Below are positions 1 through 8,033 of a DNA stretch of 64,000 bases, piece after piece. Source of the DNA: Streptomyces sp. NBC_00775 (GTDB lineage: Bacteria; Actinomycetota; Actinomycetes; Streptomycetales; Streptomycetaceae); contig NZ_CP108938.1 of the NCBI RefSeq assembly GCF_036347135.1, forward strand, positions 8,184,001 through 8,248,000, in the 5' to 3' direction. A program made the translations under genes and the position numbers. The notes beneath the pieces were generated by a model. That model worked only from the letters and a program-made list of their open reading frames with translations, searched no databases and was not told where the DNA came from. Each line of letters begins with the position of its first letter. Position 1 is the stretch's first letter.

Positions 1-2025
1 GACATCCCCTTCGCCGGTCTTCCGCAACGTGCCAAGAAGGCCCTGCTTTACGGGCACAAGACGCAGATCGAGGTCCGCTACCGCAACCGGTACGGACGCG
101 AGCGCGTGTACACCACGCCCTTCGAAGGGGCCGTCCCCTTCGTCAAGCGGCGGCACAGCGAGTCCGAGAGCGACGCGAGCCGCGAGCGCTTCGAGGGCTA
201 CATGCGCGAGGTGCCCTGCCCCACCTGTGAGGGCACGCGCCTGAAGCCGCTCGTCCTCGCGGTCACGGTCATGGAGAAGTCGATCGCCGAGGTCTCCGGG
301 ATGTCCATCAGCGACTGCGCGGACTTCCTGGGCGAGCTGAAGCTCAACGCCCGCGACAAGAAGATCGCCGAGCGCGTCCTGAAGGAGGTCAACGAACGGC
401 TGCGCTTCCTGGTCGACGTCGGCCTCGACTACCTGTCGCTGAACCGCGCGGCCGGCACCCTCTCCGGCGGTGAGGCCCAGCGCATCCGGCTGGCCACCCA
501 GATCGGCTCCGGACTCGTGGGCGTCCTGTACGTCCTCGACGAGCCCTCCATCGGTCTGCACCAGCGCGACAACCACCGGCTGATCGAGACCCTGGTCCGG
601 CTGCGCGACATGGGCAACACGCTCATCGTGGTGGAGCACGACGAGGACACCATCAAGGTCGCCGACTGGATCGTCGACATCGGCCCCGGCGCGGGCGAGC
701 ACGGCGGCAAGGTCGTGCACAGCGGCTCCCTTAAGGAGCTGCTCGTCAACGAGGAGTCGCAGACCGGCCAGTACCTGTCGGGCAAGAAGTCCATCCCGCT
801 GCCCGACATCCGCCGCCCCCGGGACCCGTCCCGGCAGCTCACGGTGCACGGCGCCCGGGAGAACAACCTCCAGGACATCGACGTGTCCTTCCCGCTGGGC
901 ATCCTCACGGCCGTCACGGGCGTGTCGGGCTCCGGAAAGTCGACGCTGGTCAACGACATCCTGTACACGCACCTGGCCCGAGAGCTGAACGGCGCGAGAA
1001 GCGTCCCCGGCCGGCACACGCGCGTGGACGGCGACGACCTCGTCGACAAGGTCGTGCACGTCGACCAGTCGCCCATCGGCCGAACCCCCCGGTCCAACCC
1101 GGCCACGTACACCGGAGTCTTCGACCACGTCCGCAAGCTGTTCGCGGAGACGACCGAGGCGAAGGTCCGCGGCTATCTGCCCGGGCGCTTCTCCTTCAAC
1201 GTCAAGGGCGGCCGCTGCGAGAACTGCTCCGGCGACGGCACCATCAAGATCGAGATGAACTTCCTCCCGGACGTGTACGTCCCCTGCGAGGTCTGCCACG
1301 GTGCGCGCTACAACCGGGAGACCCTGGAGGTCCACTACAAGGGCAAGTCCGTCGCCGACGTCCTGAACATGCCGATCGAGGAAGCCATGCACTTCTTCGA
1401 GGCTGTCCCGGCGATCGCCCGCCACCTCAATACGCTGAACGACGTCGGTCTCGGCTACGTCCGGCTCGGCCAGTCCGCGACCACCCTGTCCGGCGGCGAG
1501 GCCCAGCGCGTGAAGCTCGCCAGCGAACTGCAGAAGCGGTCCACCGGACGCACGGTCTACGTCCTGGACGAGCCGACCACCGGCCTCCACTTCGAGGACA
1601 TCAGCAAGCTCCTCACCGTGCTCTCCGGACTGGTCGACAAGGGCAACACGGTCATCGTCATCGAGCACAACCTGGACGTCATCAAGACCGCCGACTGGCT
1701 CGTCGACATGGGTCCCGAGGGCGGCGCGGGCGGCGGTCTCGTGATCGCCGAGGGCACGCCGGAGGAGGTCGCCGGCGTTCCGGCCAGCCACACCGGCAAG
1801 TTCCTGCGCGAGGTCCTCGACTCCGACCGGATCAGCGACGCCGCCCCGGTGAAGGCCGTGCGCAAGACCGCTGCCAAGAAGACGGTGGCGGCCAAGGCGA
1901 CGGCGAAGAAGACGACCACGAAGACCGTCAACAACACGGCCACCAAGAAGGCAGCCGCGGTCACGAAGAAGACGGCCACGAAGAAGGCGACCCCCGCGAA
2001 GACCACGCGGGCTCGCAAGGCCTGA
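1..2025 (+). CDS. uvrA: UvrA, excinuclease ABC subunit A (5' end outside window)
   Basis: The frame is open from the first base, so only the C-terminal ~674 residues of this roughly 1,000-residue protein are present. UvrA is the ATP-dependent damage-recognition subunit of nucleotide excision repair. Visible landmarks are the first ABC signature [12 protein letters not shown] with the Walker B region [11 protein letters not shown], the second Walker [10 protein letters not shown], a CxxC...CxxC zinc module (CENC...CEVC), the second signature [12 protein letters not shown], and [10 protein letters not shown]. The last ~60 residues are an unusual Ala/Lys/Thr-rich tail (repeated AAKK, ATKK) resembling histone-H1-like tails. 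It is followed by a strong hairpin terminator. uvrC lies 12.8 kb downstream on the same strand but in a separate transcription unit. Confidence 0.98.
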   Translation, partial: DIPFAGLPQRAKKALLYGHKTQIEVRYRNRYGRERVYTTPFEGAVPFVKRRHSESESDASRERFEGYMREVPCPTCEGTRLKPLVLAVTVMEKSIAEVSGMSISDCADFLGELKLNARDKKIAERVLKEVNERLRFLVDVGLDYLSLNRAAGTLSGGEAQRIRLATQIGSGLVGVLYVLDEPSIGLHQRDNHRLIETLVRLRDMGNTLIVVEHDEDTIKVADWIVDIGPGAGEHGGKVVHSGSLKELLVNEESQTGQYLSGKKSIPLPDIRRPRDPSRQLTVHGARENNLQDIDVSFPLGILTAVTGVSGSGKSTLVNDILYTHLARELNGARSVPGRHTRVDGDDLVDKVVHVDQSPIGRTPRSNPATYTGVFDHVRKLFAETTEAKVRGYLPGRFSFNVKGGRCENCSGDGTIKIEMNFLPDVYVPCEVCHGARYNRETLEVHYKGKSVADVLNMPIEEAMHFFEAVPAIARHLNTLNDVGLGYVRLGQSATTLSGGEAQRVKLASELQKRSTGRTVYVLDEPTTGLHFEDISKLLTVLSGLVDKGNTVIVIEHNLDVIKTADWLVDMGPEGGAGGGLVIAEGTPEEVAGVPASHTGKFLREVLDSDRISDAAPVKAVRKTAAKKTVAAKATAKKTTTKTVNNTATKKAAAVTKKTATKKATPAKTTRARKA

Positions 2026-2041
2026 CAAGTCCCCAAAAGTA

Positions 2042-2074
2042 CGGCGCCCCGCGGGAACTCCCCGCGGGGCGCCG
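2042..2074. terminator. Hairpin between convergent uvrA and yceI-like gene
   Basis: A perfect 14-bp inverted repeat (arms 2042-2055 and 2061-2074, 5-nt loop) lies between the stop codons of two convergent genes. It probably terminates transcription from both sides. There is no T-tract, as is usual in Streptomyces. Confidence 0.8.
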
Positions 2075-2086
2075 CGCGTTGCACAG

Positions 2087-2656
2087 TCAGCCGCCCTGTC
2101 CCTGCGGCTCGACGAACTGCATGTCCAACTGCACCTTGACAACATCACCCAGGAACCCGGTCCCGAAGTCCAGACCGAAGTCGCTGCGCCGTATCTCGCC
2201 CGTCGCCTCGAATCCCGCGTGCCGGCGACCGTCGACGGGGGAATCCACCACCCCGCCGAACTCGACGGCGAAAGGCACCGTCCGCGTCACACCCCCGATG
2301 GTCAAGTCCCCTTCCATCGACCACTCCTCACCGTCACCGGACACCCGCGTCGAGAGGAAGGTCATCGTGGGACGTTTCTCGACGTCGAGCAGTTCGGGCG
2401 ACCGCGTGTGCGCGTCGCGGTCCGGGTTCCCGGTGTCAAGAGAGGCAAGAGCGATCTCGGCGCTCACCTTGACATCGTCGGCCGTCTCACCGACGTACAG
2501 CCCGGCCTTCACCTCACCGAAGCGCCCCCGCACCTTGGCGATCCCGAGGTGGCGGATAGTGAAGTTGACGGCCGAGTGCAGGGGGTCGAGCTCCCAGTCG
2601 CCAGCGGCGAGCGGCAGGGAAGAGGCATACGCGATCGGGGAGTTGTCGTCAGTCAT
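2087..2656 (-). CDS. YceI-family lipocalin-like protein
   Basis: A 189-residue protein starting MTDDNSPIAYASSLPLAAGD at ATG 2656. The family pattern is clear: WELDPLHSAVNFTIRHLGIAKVRG, then DRDAHTRSPELLDVEKRPTMTF and LTIGGVTRTV. YceI proteins are antiparallel beta barrels that bind isoprenoid or other amphiphilic ligands; their role in actinobacteria is not settled. There is no signal peptide, so the protein is probably cytoplasmic. A longer in-frame extension to 3022 exists but overlaps the divergent regulator gene and carries no conserved residues, so the ATG at 2656 was chosen. It is divergent from the XRE regulator with 100 bp between them, so that regulator may control it. Confidence 0.9.
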   Translation of the reverse strand: MTDDNSPIAYASSLPLAAGDWELDPLHSAVNFTIRHLGIAKVRGRFGEVKAGLYVGETADDVKVSAEIALASLDTGNPDRDAHTRSPELLDVEKRPTMTFLSTRVSGDGEEWSMEGDLTIGGVTRTVPFAVEFGGVVDSPVDGRRHAGFEATGEIRRSDFGLDFGTGFLGDVVKVQLDMQFVEPQGQGG

Positions 2657-2756
2657 GGCTCCACCCTGCGCGGCCGGGCAGCCAGTAGGGAGACCGGCTG
2701 GATGGTGGTAGTGACAGGGCCACGATCCGATGCCGCACGCGCTGTACGTTCGACGA

Positions 2757-3611
2757 GTGAGCGACAACGAGTTCGGCACCTTTCTGCGCGCACGCCGCGA
2801 AGCGATCACACCCGCCGAGGTGGGGCTGCCGACGGGTTCCCGCCGTCGCACTCCAGGGCTGCGCCGCGCCGAGCTGGCCACACTCGCGGGGATCAGCGTC
2901 GAGTACCTCATCCGGCTCGAACAGGGCCGCGACCGCAACCCGTCACCCCAGGTCCTGGGCGTGCTCTCCGACGCGTTACAGCTGCCCGTGGCGGAGCGGA
3001 TCCTGCTGCGCCGGCTCGTCAAGGAAGCCGGTCACGACGCCGTGTTCTGCACATCGGTGGTGGAGCCCACCCGCACCGTGCGCCCCAGCGTGCGGGCCAT
3101 GCTGGACCGGCTGGAACCCACACCCGCCGTGCTCATCAACTGGATCGGCGACATCCTCGCGTACACCGGCGGCTATCGGCGGTTCGCCGGACCTCTCGGG
3201 GTGCTCGACGGCAAGCAGCCGAACATCCTGCGGTATGTGTTCACCGACGAGCGGGCGCGCGCCGCCTACTCCAACTGGGATCAGGTGGCCGACGTACAGG
3301 TCGCCCACCTCAGGCACGAGGCGTCGCTCCAGGATCCCCATGTCGCCGCCATGGCCGACGAGTTGACCGTCACCGCGGGCGCCCCCTTCGCCGACCGGCT
3401 CGCCGCCGTGCCGGCGATGCCCCGGCGGGCCGGGACCGACCTGGTCGCTCACCCGGAAGCCGGCCCACTGCGCCTGTCGTACGAGACGCTCGCCCTGCCG
3501 GACGACGGGCACCGCATGGTCGTACACCTTCCAGCCGATGAAGCCACGGCGGCCGCGCTGGACCGGCTCAACGGGCGGCAGCCCGGGGCGCTGCGGTCGG
3601 TCGGCAGCTGA
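2757..3611 (+). CDS. XRE-family regulator with MmyB-like ligand domain, contains a TTA codon
   Basis: 284 residues from GTG 2757 (MSDNEFGTFLRARREAITPA). The N-terminal ~75 residues are a helix-turn-helix (RTPGLRRAELATLAGISVEYLIRLEQGR). The rest is the MmyB-like domain typical of Streptomyces regulators placed divergently from a small redox or metabolic gene (LDRLEPTPAVLINWIGDILAYT, NILRYVFTDERAR). In-frame starts further upstream (2730) lack conservation. Codon 74 (2976-2978) is TTA, the rarest Streptomyces codon, so translation should depend on the bldA leucyl-tRNA. It is divergent from the YceI gene, its likely target, and its stop lies 8 bp from the convergent kinase gene. Confidence 0.9.
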   Translation: MSDNEFGTFLRARREAITPAEVGLPTGSRRRTPGLRRAELATLAGISVEYLIRLEQGRDRNPSPQVLGVLSDALQLPVAERILLRRLVKEAGHDAVFCTSVVEPTRTVRPSVRAMLDRLEPTPAVLINWIGDILAYTGGYRRFAGPLGVLDGKQPNILRYVFTDERARAAYSNWDQVADVQVAHLRHEASLQDPHVAAMADELTVTAGAPFADRLAAVPAMPRRAGTDLVAHPEAGPLRLSYETLALPDDGHRMVVHLPADEATAAALDRLNGRQPGALRSVGS

Positions 3612-3619
3612 CTGATCTG

Positions 3620-4531
3620 TTACAGGTCGCCGAGTTCAGCGGCGTACGGCGGTTCGGCTCCCGCGCGGGAGCAGGTGATCGCCGCCGCGCGGGCCGCGAA
3701 GCGCAGCAGTTCGGTCCAGCCGTCGGCGCCAAGGGCTGCCACCGCAGCCGATGACAGGGCGTCCCGCGCGGCCAGGCCGTGCAGCAATGCAGCGTTCACG
3801 GTGTCGCCGGCGCCGATGGTGTCCACGACGTCGACTGGTTCGCCGGGTACGGAGTGCACCGCGCCGTCGCGGGTGAACACCGTCAGACCGTCACCGCCCT
3901 GCGTGATCACCACGGCCGCGGGACCGGACGCCAGCCACTCGCGTGGGGTGCCGCCGAGCCACAGGGCGTCCTCCTCCGAGAGCTTGAGGAGCGACACCGA
4001 CGGCAGCCAGCTCTTGAACCGGGCCCGGTAGGCGTCCGCGTCGGGGATCAGCCCGGCCCGGATGTTCGGGTCGAGCGCGGTGAACACCCCCCGTGCGGCG
4101 GCGGTCCGCATCAGCTCCTCGTACGCGCTCGCGCCCGGCTCAAGGACGAGCGAGCAGGTCCCGAAGGACACCGCCTTGGTGGCGTCGGGGAGTTGGTCCG
4201 GTGCGGAGAAGAGTCGGTCCGCGGTGCCCTCGACGTAGAAGGAGTACGCGGCCGAGCCGTCCGTGCCGATCGAGGCGACCGCGAGGGTCGTCGGCTCCGT
4301 TCCGCGCTGCACGGGCGACACGTCGACGCCCGCCTCGCCCAGCCCGCCCAGGAGCGCCTCGCCGAACGCGTCGTACGAGACCCGGGAGCAGAAGGCCGTG
4401 GGGGATCCGAGGCGGCCGAGTGCCACCGCCGTGTTGTAGGGGCCGCCGCCCAGGCGCGGCAGCAGGCCCACGAGGGCGCCCGCGCCCTGCGGTACCAGAT
4501 CGATCAGGGCCTCACCGGCGACGACGATCAC
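3620..4531 (-). CDS. PfkB-family carbohydrate kinase (fructokinase-like)
   Basis: 303 residues from GTG 4531 (MIVVAGEALIDLVPQ). It shows the ribokinase/PfkB order: an N-terminal GxALIDLVP strand, GGGPYNTAVALGRLGSPTAF with the substrate-binding GG/N pattern, and the C-terminal DTIGAGDTVNAALLHGL signature with the catalytic Asp and anion hole. It is expected to phosphorylate a ketohexose or related sugar in the cytosol. The start overlaps the stop of the upstream lacI-type gene by 4 bp (GTGA), so the two are translationally coupled and the repressor probably responds to a sugar linked to this kinase. The exact substrate cannot be read from the sequence. Confidence 0.93.
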   Translation of the reverse strand: MIVVAGEALIDLVPQGAGALVGLLPRLGGGPYNTAVALGRLGSPTAFCSRVSYDAFGEALLGGLGEAGVDVSPVQRGTEPTTLAVASIGTDGSAAYSFYVEGTADRLFSAPDQLPDATKAVSFGTCSLVLEPGASAYEELMRTAAARGVFTALDPNIRAGLIPDADAYRARFKSWLPSVSLLKLSEEDALWLGGTPREWLASGPAAVVITQGGDGLTVFTRDGAVHSVPGEPVDVVDTIGAGDTVNAALLHGLAARDALSSAAVAALGADGWTELLRFAARAAAITCSRAGAEPPYAAELGDL

Positions 4532-5586
4532 GACTCGGGTCCTTTCCTGTGGAGCTCGGGACTCTTGGAACTCTCGGGGCAGCCGCACGAGGTGCGGTGG
4601 ACGAAGGCGGAGGGCAGCCGGACGGTACGGCCCGGACGGCCGGGCGACGCCAGCCGTTCCAGGAGCAGCCGGACGGCCTGGGCCCCGATCTCCTTGCTGG
4701 GCTGGGAGATCGCCGTCAGCCGCGGGGTGAACAGGTCCGCCCAGGAGAAGTCGTCGAAGCAGCACAGCGCCAGGTCGTCCGGCACCGACAGGCCCCGCCG
4801 GCGCAGGGCCCGCAACGCGCCGATGGTCATGGCGTTGTTGGCGGTGACGAGCGCGGTGGGCTGGGCCGCGAGGGACAGCAGGGCGTGGGCGGCCTCCTCG
4901 GCGGCCTCCGCCTGGGAGTTGCCATGCACCACGAGTCGTTCGTCGTACGGGAGTCCGGCGTGCGCGAGGCCGTGGCGGTAGCCGGTGATCCGTTCGGTCG
5001 TGGTGCTGAGTCCCGGCAGGCCGGCGACCAGTCCGATGCGCTGGTGGCCCAGTTCGGCGAGGTGGGTGACCAGCCGGGTCGTGGGCTCGGCGTTCTCGGT
5101 GCAGACCTGGTCGAAGGGGAAGGGACTCTCGGTGGGGGAGCGGACGAGTCGGTCCAGGAACACGGTGGGTACGTCGTGCTGCCCGAGGTAGCGCAGGAGC
5201 GCCTCCGGATCCGCCGAGGGGGCGATGATCACGCCGTCGACGCGTCGCTCGTACAGCAGTTGGACGATCTTCCGCTCGTGCTTTGGGTCGTCGTGCGGAT
5301 CGGCGATCAGCAGGCTGTAGCCGTGCTCCAGGGCGCCGGCCTCGACGCCCTGAAGGATCTCCGTGAAGTACGGGTTGCTGATCGCCGATACCGCGAGCCC
5401 GATGGACCGTGTGCGTGCGGTGACCAGTGAACGGGCCAGGGTGTTCGGCGTGTATCCGAGCTCGTCGATGGCATCGAGGACGGCCTGGCGGGTCTGCGGC
5501 AGCACCGGGCGCGTGTCATTGAGCACGTGCGAGACGGTCGCGATGGACACACCCGCGCGCTGAGCCACATCGACCATCGTCGCCAT
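4528..5586 (-). CDS. LacI-family transcriptional repressor
   Basis: 352 residues starting MATMVDVAQRAGVSIATVSH. Residues ~4-50 are the LacI DNA-binding domain (VDVAQRAGVSIATVSHVLND, hinge helix NTLARSLVTARTRSIG), followed by a periplasmic-binding-protein-like effector domain (SNPYFTEILQGVEAGA, RRVDGVIIAPS, PDDLALCCFDDFSWADLF, PRLTAISQPSKEIGAQAV). It is co-transcribed with the PfkB kinase. A 30-bp perfect palindrome 58 bp upstream of its start is the obvious operator, implying autorepression of the regulator-kinase operon by sugar availability. Confidence 0.95.
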   Translation of the reverse strand: MATMVDVAQRAGVSIATVSHVLNDTRPVLPQTRQAVLDAIDELGYTPNTLARSLVTARTRSIGLAVSAISNPYFTEILQGVEAGALEHGYSLLIADPHDDPKHERKIVQLLYERRVDGVIIAPSADPEALLRYLGQHDVPTVFLDRLVRSPTESPFPFDQVCTENAEPTTRLVTHLAELGHQRIGLVAGLPGLSTTTERITGYRHGLAHAGLPYDERLVVHGNSQAEAAEEAAHALLSLAAQPTALVTANNAMTIGALRALRRRGLSVPDDLALCCFDDFSWADLFTPRLTAISQPSKEIGAQAVRLLLERLASPGRPGRTVRLPSAFVHRTSCGCPESSKSPELHRKGPES

Positions 5587-5644
5587 GGCGCTCCCTCCCC
5601 TGGACCCCGGTCGTCCGCACGGGAAGCTATCCCATCCGGCGGCA

Positions 5645-5674
5645 GACGTAAACGCTTACGTAAGCGTTTACGTC
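5645..5674. promoter_or_regulatory. 30-bp perfect palindrome, LacI-type operator
   Basis: A perfect two-fold symmetric sequence whose right half reads TAAGCGTTTACGTC. It contains two overlapping LacI-like sites, each centred on a CG step (AAACGCTTA and TAAGCGTTT). It lies between the lacI-type gene (minus) and the Rieske gene (plus, 90 bp away), so the repressor could act on both promoters. Confidence 0.8.
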
Positions 5675-5763
5675 CACCTCGTGAGGTCGACCCACCCCGC
5701 CCGGGGCGGAATGATTCATGCCGGTATCGTCGATCTCCACCGCCCCCGACCAGTGGAGATGCC

Positions 5764-6186
5764 ATGACCGGCCGTCCGTCCGCGAGCCGCCGTACCGTCC
5801 TGCGGGGAGCGGCGCTCACGCCGGTCGCCGGGCTCGGCCTCACCGCGTGCTCCGGTGGTGGCGAGGGCGCTCCCACCAGGCTCACCGGACCGGTCGAGCT
5901 CGGCGCGGAGAGCGAGATCGCCAAGGGGGGCGCCAAGCTCTACCGTGATGAGAACGTCGTGGTCAGCCGTGCGGAGAACGGTTCGCTCAAGGCGTTCAGC
6001 TCGATCTGCACGCACGCGGGGTGTGCCATCAACAAGCTGGAGGGCGCGACGCTCACGTGCCCGTGCCACGGCAGTGAGTTCGACGCGATGACGGGCAAGG
6101 TGCTGCACGTGCCGGCCACCACGCCGTTGGAGGAGCTGTCCGTGGAGGCGAAGGGCGGGAAGATCATCGCGGGCCCGGGCGCCTGA
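5764..6186 (+). CDS. Rieske [2Fe-2S] protein, Tat-exported lipoprotein
   Basis: 140 residues from ATG 5764. The N-terminus carries a twin-arginine motif (SRRTVLRG, Arg9-Arg10), a hydrophobic stretch and a lipobox ending at Cys29 (GLTAC). The Rieske cluster ligands are Cys82/His84 (CTHAGC) and Cys99/His102 (CPCHGSEF). The extra cysteines Cys87 and Cys101 match the disulfide of bc1-type Rieske folds. The protein should fold with its cluster in the cytoplasm and be exported by Tat to the outer membrane face as an electron carrier. It has no recognisable partner oxidase nearby. The gene starts immediately after the LacI palindrome and ends 60 bp from a convergent regulator gene. Confidence 0.92.
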   Translation: MTGRPSASRRTVLRGAALTPVAGLGLTACSGGGEGAPTRLTGPVELGAESEIAKGGAKLYRDENVVVSRAENGSLKAFSSICTHAGCAINKLEGATLTCPCHGSEFDAMTGKVLHVPATTPLEELSVEAKGGKIIAGPGA

Positions 6187-6246
6187 GGCGCTCTCGCAGC
6201 GGATGCTTGACGAAACCGGTCACCGACACCGTGCCGACCTGGGTGG

Positions 6247-7194
6247 TCACTCCCAGTCCCATCCGATCCCCACGATCCCCGACCGTACGCGCGGCTCGAC
6301 CAGATGCACCGAGCGATGGCGACCGCTCAGCGTCAGTTCCTGACGACCGCTGCGCGGAGCCGCCGCCGAGTGCTGGGTGAACCGGTGGCAGCGCACAGGC
6401 AACGCGTCCTCGGCGAACTGCACTTGGAGGGCGTACTGCCCGCCCGCGAAGCTGAAGCCGCGGACGTACTCGCTGGACGCACCGGCCGTGCCGTCGTCGA
6501 AGCCGTAGCGGAACAGGAACGTATCGCCGGCGCGCAGACGTGTGTCGAAGAGCAGTTCGGCCACGAACACCCCGGTGTCCTGGTGCCAGCGCACCCGCCC
6601 CGTACGGCAGTTCTCCAGGGCGCGTACCGCCATCCGTTCCGGAGCGCACCCCGGGTCTCCGTGGTGGATGGCCACATAGCGGTCCACGCCGTCCTTGTGC
6701 GCGCGCACTATGTGGTGCGATTCGCGGCCCAGCAGCTCGCGATGTGCCCCGATCCGGACGCGTTCGTGGTGGCCGAGGGTGTGCAGCCCGCCGTCGAGAG
6801 GTGACTCCAGCTCGGCCAGAAGCCGCTCCAGGACGCCAGAGGCCTCCACCAGGGAGCGGTACGAACGGCCCGTGGGGCGCTGCGGATCGGAGCGCTCGTC
6901 GGCCTTGGCGAGCAGCCGGATCAGCGACTCGTCCGGCAGCTGGAGGATCTCCTCCAGGGCGCGTACGGCGCGCAGCGACTCGGGGCGCTGTGGGCGCCGG
7001 GCGCCCTGCTGCCAGTAACTCAGGCTCGTCACCCCGACCTTGACCCCGTACCGCGACAGATGGTGCTGTACGCGCTGCAGCGGCAGCCCGCGCGCGGCGA
7101 TCGCGGCGCGCAGCGCGACATGGAAGGGGCCGCCCCGCAGAGCCGTCTCCAGTTCCGCCGTGGCGACGTCCGCGTGCTGTGTGCCGTGCCGCAT
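6247..7194 (-). CDS. HTH (XRE-like) transcriptional regulator
   Basis: 315 residues if started at ATG 7194, which has a GAAGGG ribosome site ~10 nt upstream. A GTG nine codons earlier (7221) is possible but overlaps an inverted repeat. The N-terminal ~75 residues look like a helix-turn-helix (LQRVQHHLSRYGVKVGVTSLSYWQQGARRPQRPESLRAVRALEEIL). The remaining ~230 residues are an actinobacterial domain I cannot name, rich in beta-strand-like segments (FVAELLFDTRLRAGDTFLFRYGFDDGTAG). It is transcribed away from the secreted protease pair, which it may regulate. Confidence 0.7.
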   Translation of the reverse strand: MRHGTQHADVATAELETALRGGPFHVALRAAIAARGLPLQRVQHHLSRYGVKVGVTSLSYWQQGARRPQRPESLRAVRALEEILQLPDESLIRLLAKADERSDPQRPTGRSYRSLVEASGVLERLLAELESPLDGGLHTLGHHERVRIGAHRELLGRESHHIVRAHKDGVDRYVAIHHGDPGCAPERMAVRALENCRTGRVRWHQDTGVFVAELLFDTRLRAGDTFLFRYGFDDGTAGASSEYVRGFSFAGGQYALQVQFAEDALPVRCHRFTQHSAAAPRSGRQELTLSGRHRSVHLVEPRVRSGIVGIGWDWE

Positions 7195-7208
7195 GCAGGG
7201 GGCCCTTC

Positions 7209-7222
7209 TGTGAATGTTCACA
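7209..7222. promoter_or_regulatory. Inverted repeat TGTGAA-TG-TTCACA, candidate operator
   Basis: Six-base perfect arms with a 2-bp centre, positioned 15 bp upstream of the ATG of the HTH regulator. A second half-site-like TGTTCACA follows at about 7280. The 209-bp region between this regulator and the divergent protease gene has no ORF, so this is a candidate site for autoregulation and for control of the protease. Confidence 0.5.
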
Positions 7223-7430
7223 ACGGCTGGTCAGGCCGTTCGTGCGGGTCGTCGGGGCCGCCAGGTCGGCGCGCGGGGTCTGTTCACACGCGGGTTTCGC
7301 CGTTCACGGCCCGAGTTCCCCCGCATTGAAGCGTGTTGACCAAGTCCCGACAACACCTGATGCTCAACATGCTTCACTGCAGCGTCCGGACGCGCTCCTC
7401 CACTCCTCGAACCCCACTCGGGAGGAACGC

Positions 7431-8033
7431 ATGCGCCACAGAAGGCTCCTCGCTCTCGCCGCCGTGCTGGCCGCCCTCGGCGCCGCCCCGACGACGGCCG
7501 TCGCTTCCCAGGCACCCGCGGCCAGTACGTCCACGCCCCACGCGACGACCCTCGCGTACAAGCGCCTGAACATCACCATGCAGGCCCAGCAGAAGAGCAA
7601 CTGGTGCTGGGCGGCCAGCGGGAACACGGTCGCCACCTGGTTCGGTCGGAGCTACTCGCAGAACCAGTTCTGCAACGCCGCCTTCGGGCGCGCCCAGGGC
7701 ACCGAATGTCCCAACTGGCAGGCCTCGCTGGGCGATGTGCAGGACGGCCTGGACTGGGCGGGCATCAACCCCGGTTCGTACGTCTCCGGATGGCTGCGCC
7801 ACTCGACCGTGGAGACGGAGATCGACGCGAACCGGCCCGTCGAGACCCGGATCCAGTGGTCGAGCGGCGGCGGCCACATGCACGTCCTCTACGGGTACGA
7901 CGACACGAACAGCTGGGTCTACTGGGGTGACCCCTGGCCTTCCAACGACCGCTACAACTGGGCCTCCCACGCCTGGTACGTGGACAACGACTCCTTCTCC
8001 TGGACCCACTCGCTGTACCGGATCGGGGCGTGA
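7431..8033 (+). CDS. Secreted papain-like cysteine protease (C39/AvrRpt2-like)
   Basis: 200 residues from ATG 7431 with a GGAGG ribosome site. Residues 1-~25 form a Sec signal peptide (MRHRRLLALAAVLAALGAAP, then AVASQA). The mature part has the papain-like active-site pattern: Gln/Cys in QQKSNWCWAA (Cys59), the catalytic His in GGGHMHVLYGYD (His149), and a downstream WGDP that supplies the Asp. It resembles the AvrRpt2/peptidase C39_2 family. The stop overlaps the next start by 4 bp (GTGA), so it is co-translated with a membrane-anchored secreted protein. The substrate is unknown. Confidence 0.85.
   Translation: MRHRRLLALAAVLAALGAAPTTAVASQAPAASTSTPHATTLAYKRLNITMQAQQKSNWCWAASGNTVATWFGRSYSQNQFCNAAFGRAQGTECPNWQASLGDVQDGLDWAGINPGSYVSGWLRHSTVETEIDANRPVETRIQWSSGGGHMHVLYGYDDTNSWVYWGDPWPSNDRYNWASHAWYVDNDSFSWTHSLYRIGA

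Noticed and set aside
2657..3022. Longer start for the YceI protein
   Set aside because: It would overlap the divergent regulator gene, and the added residues are Arg/Ser-rich with no family similarity; the ATG at 2656 gives the expected family length.
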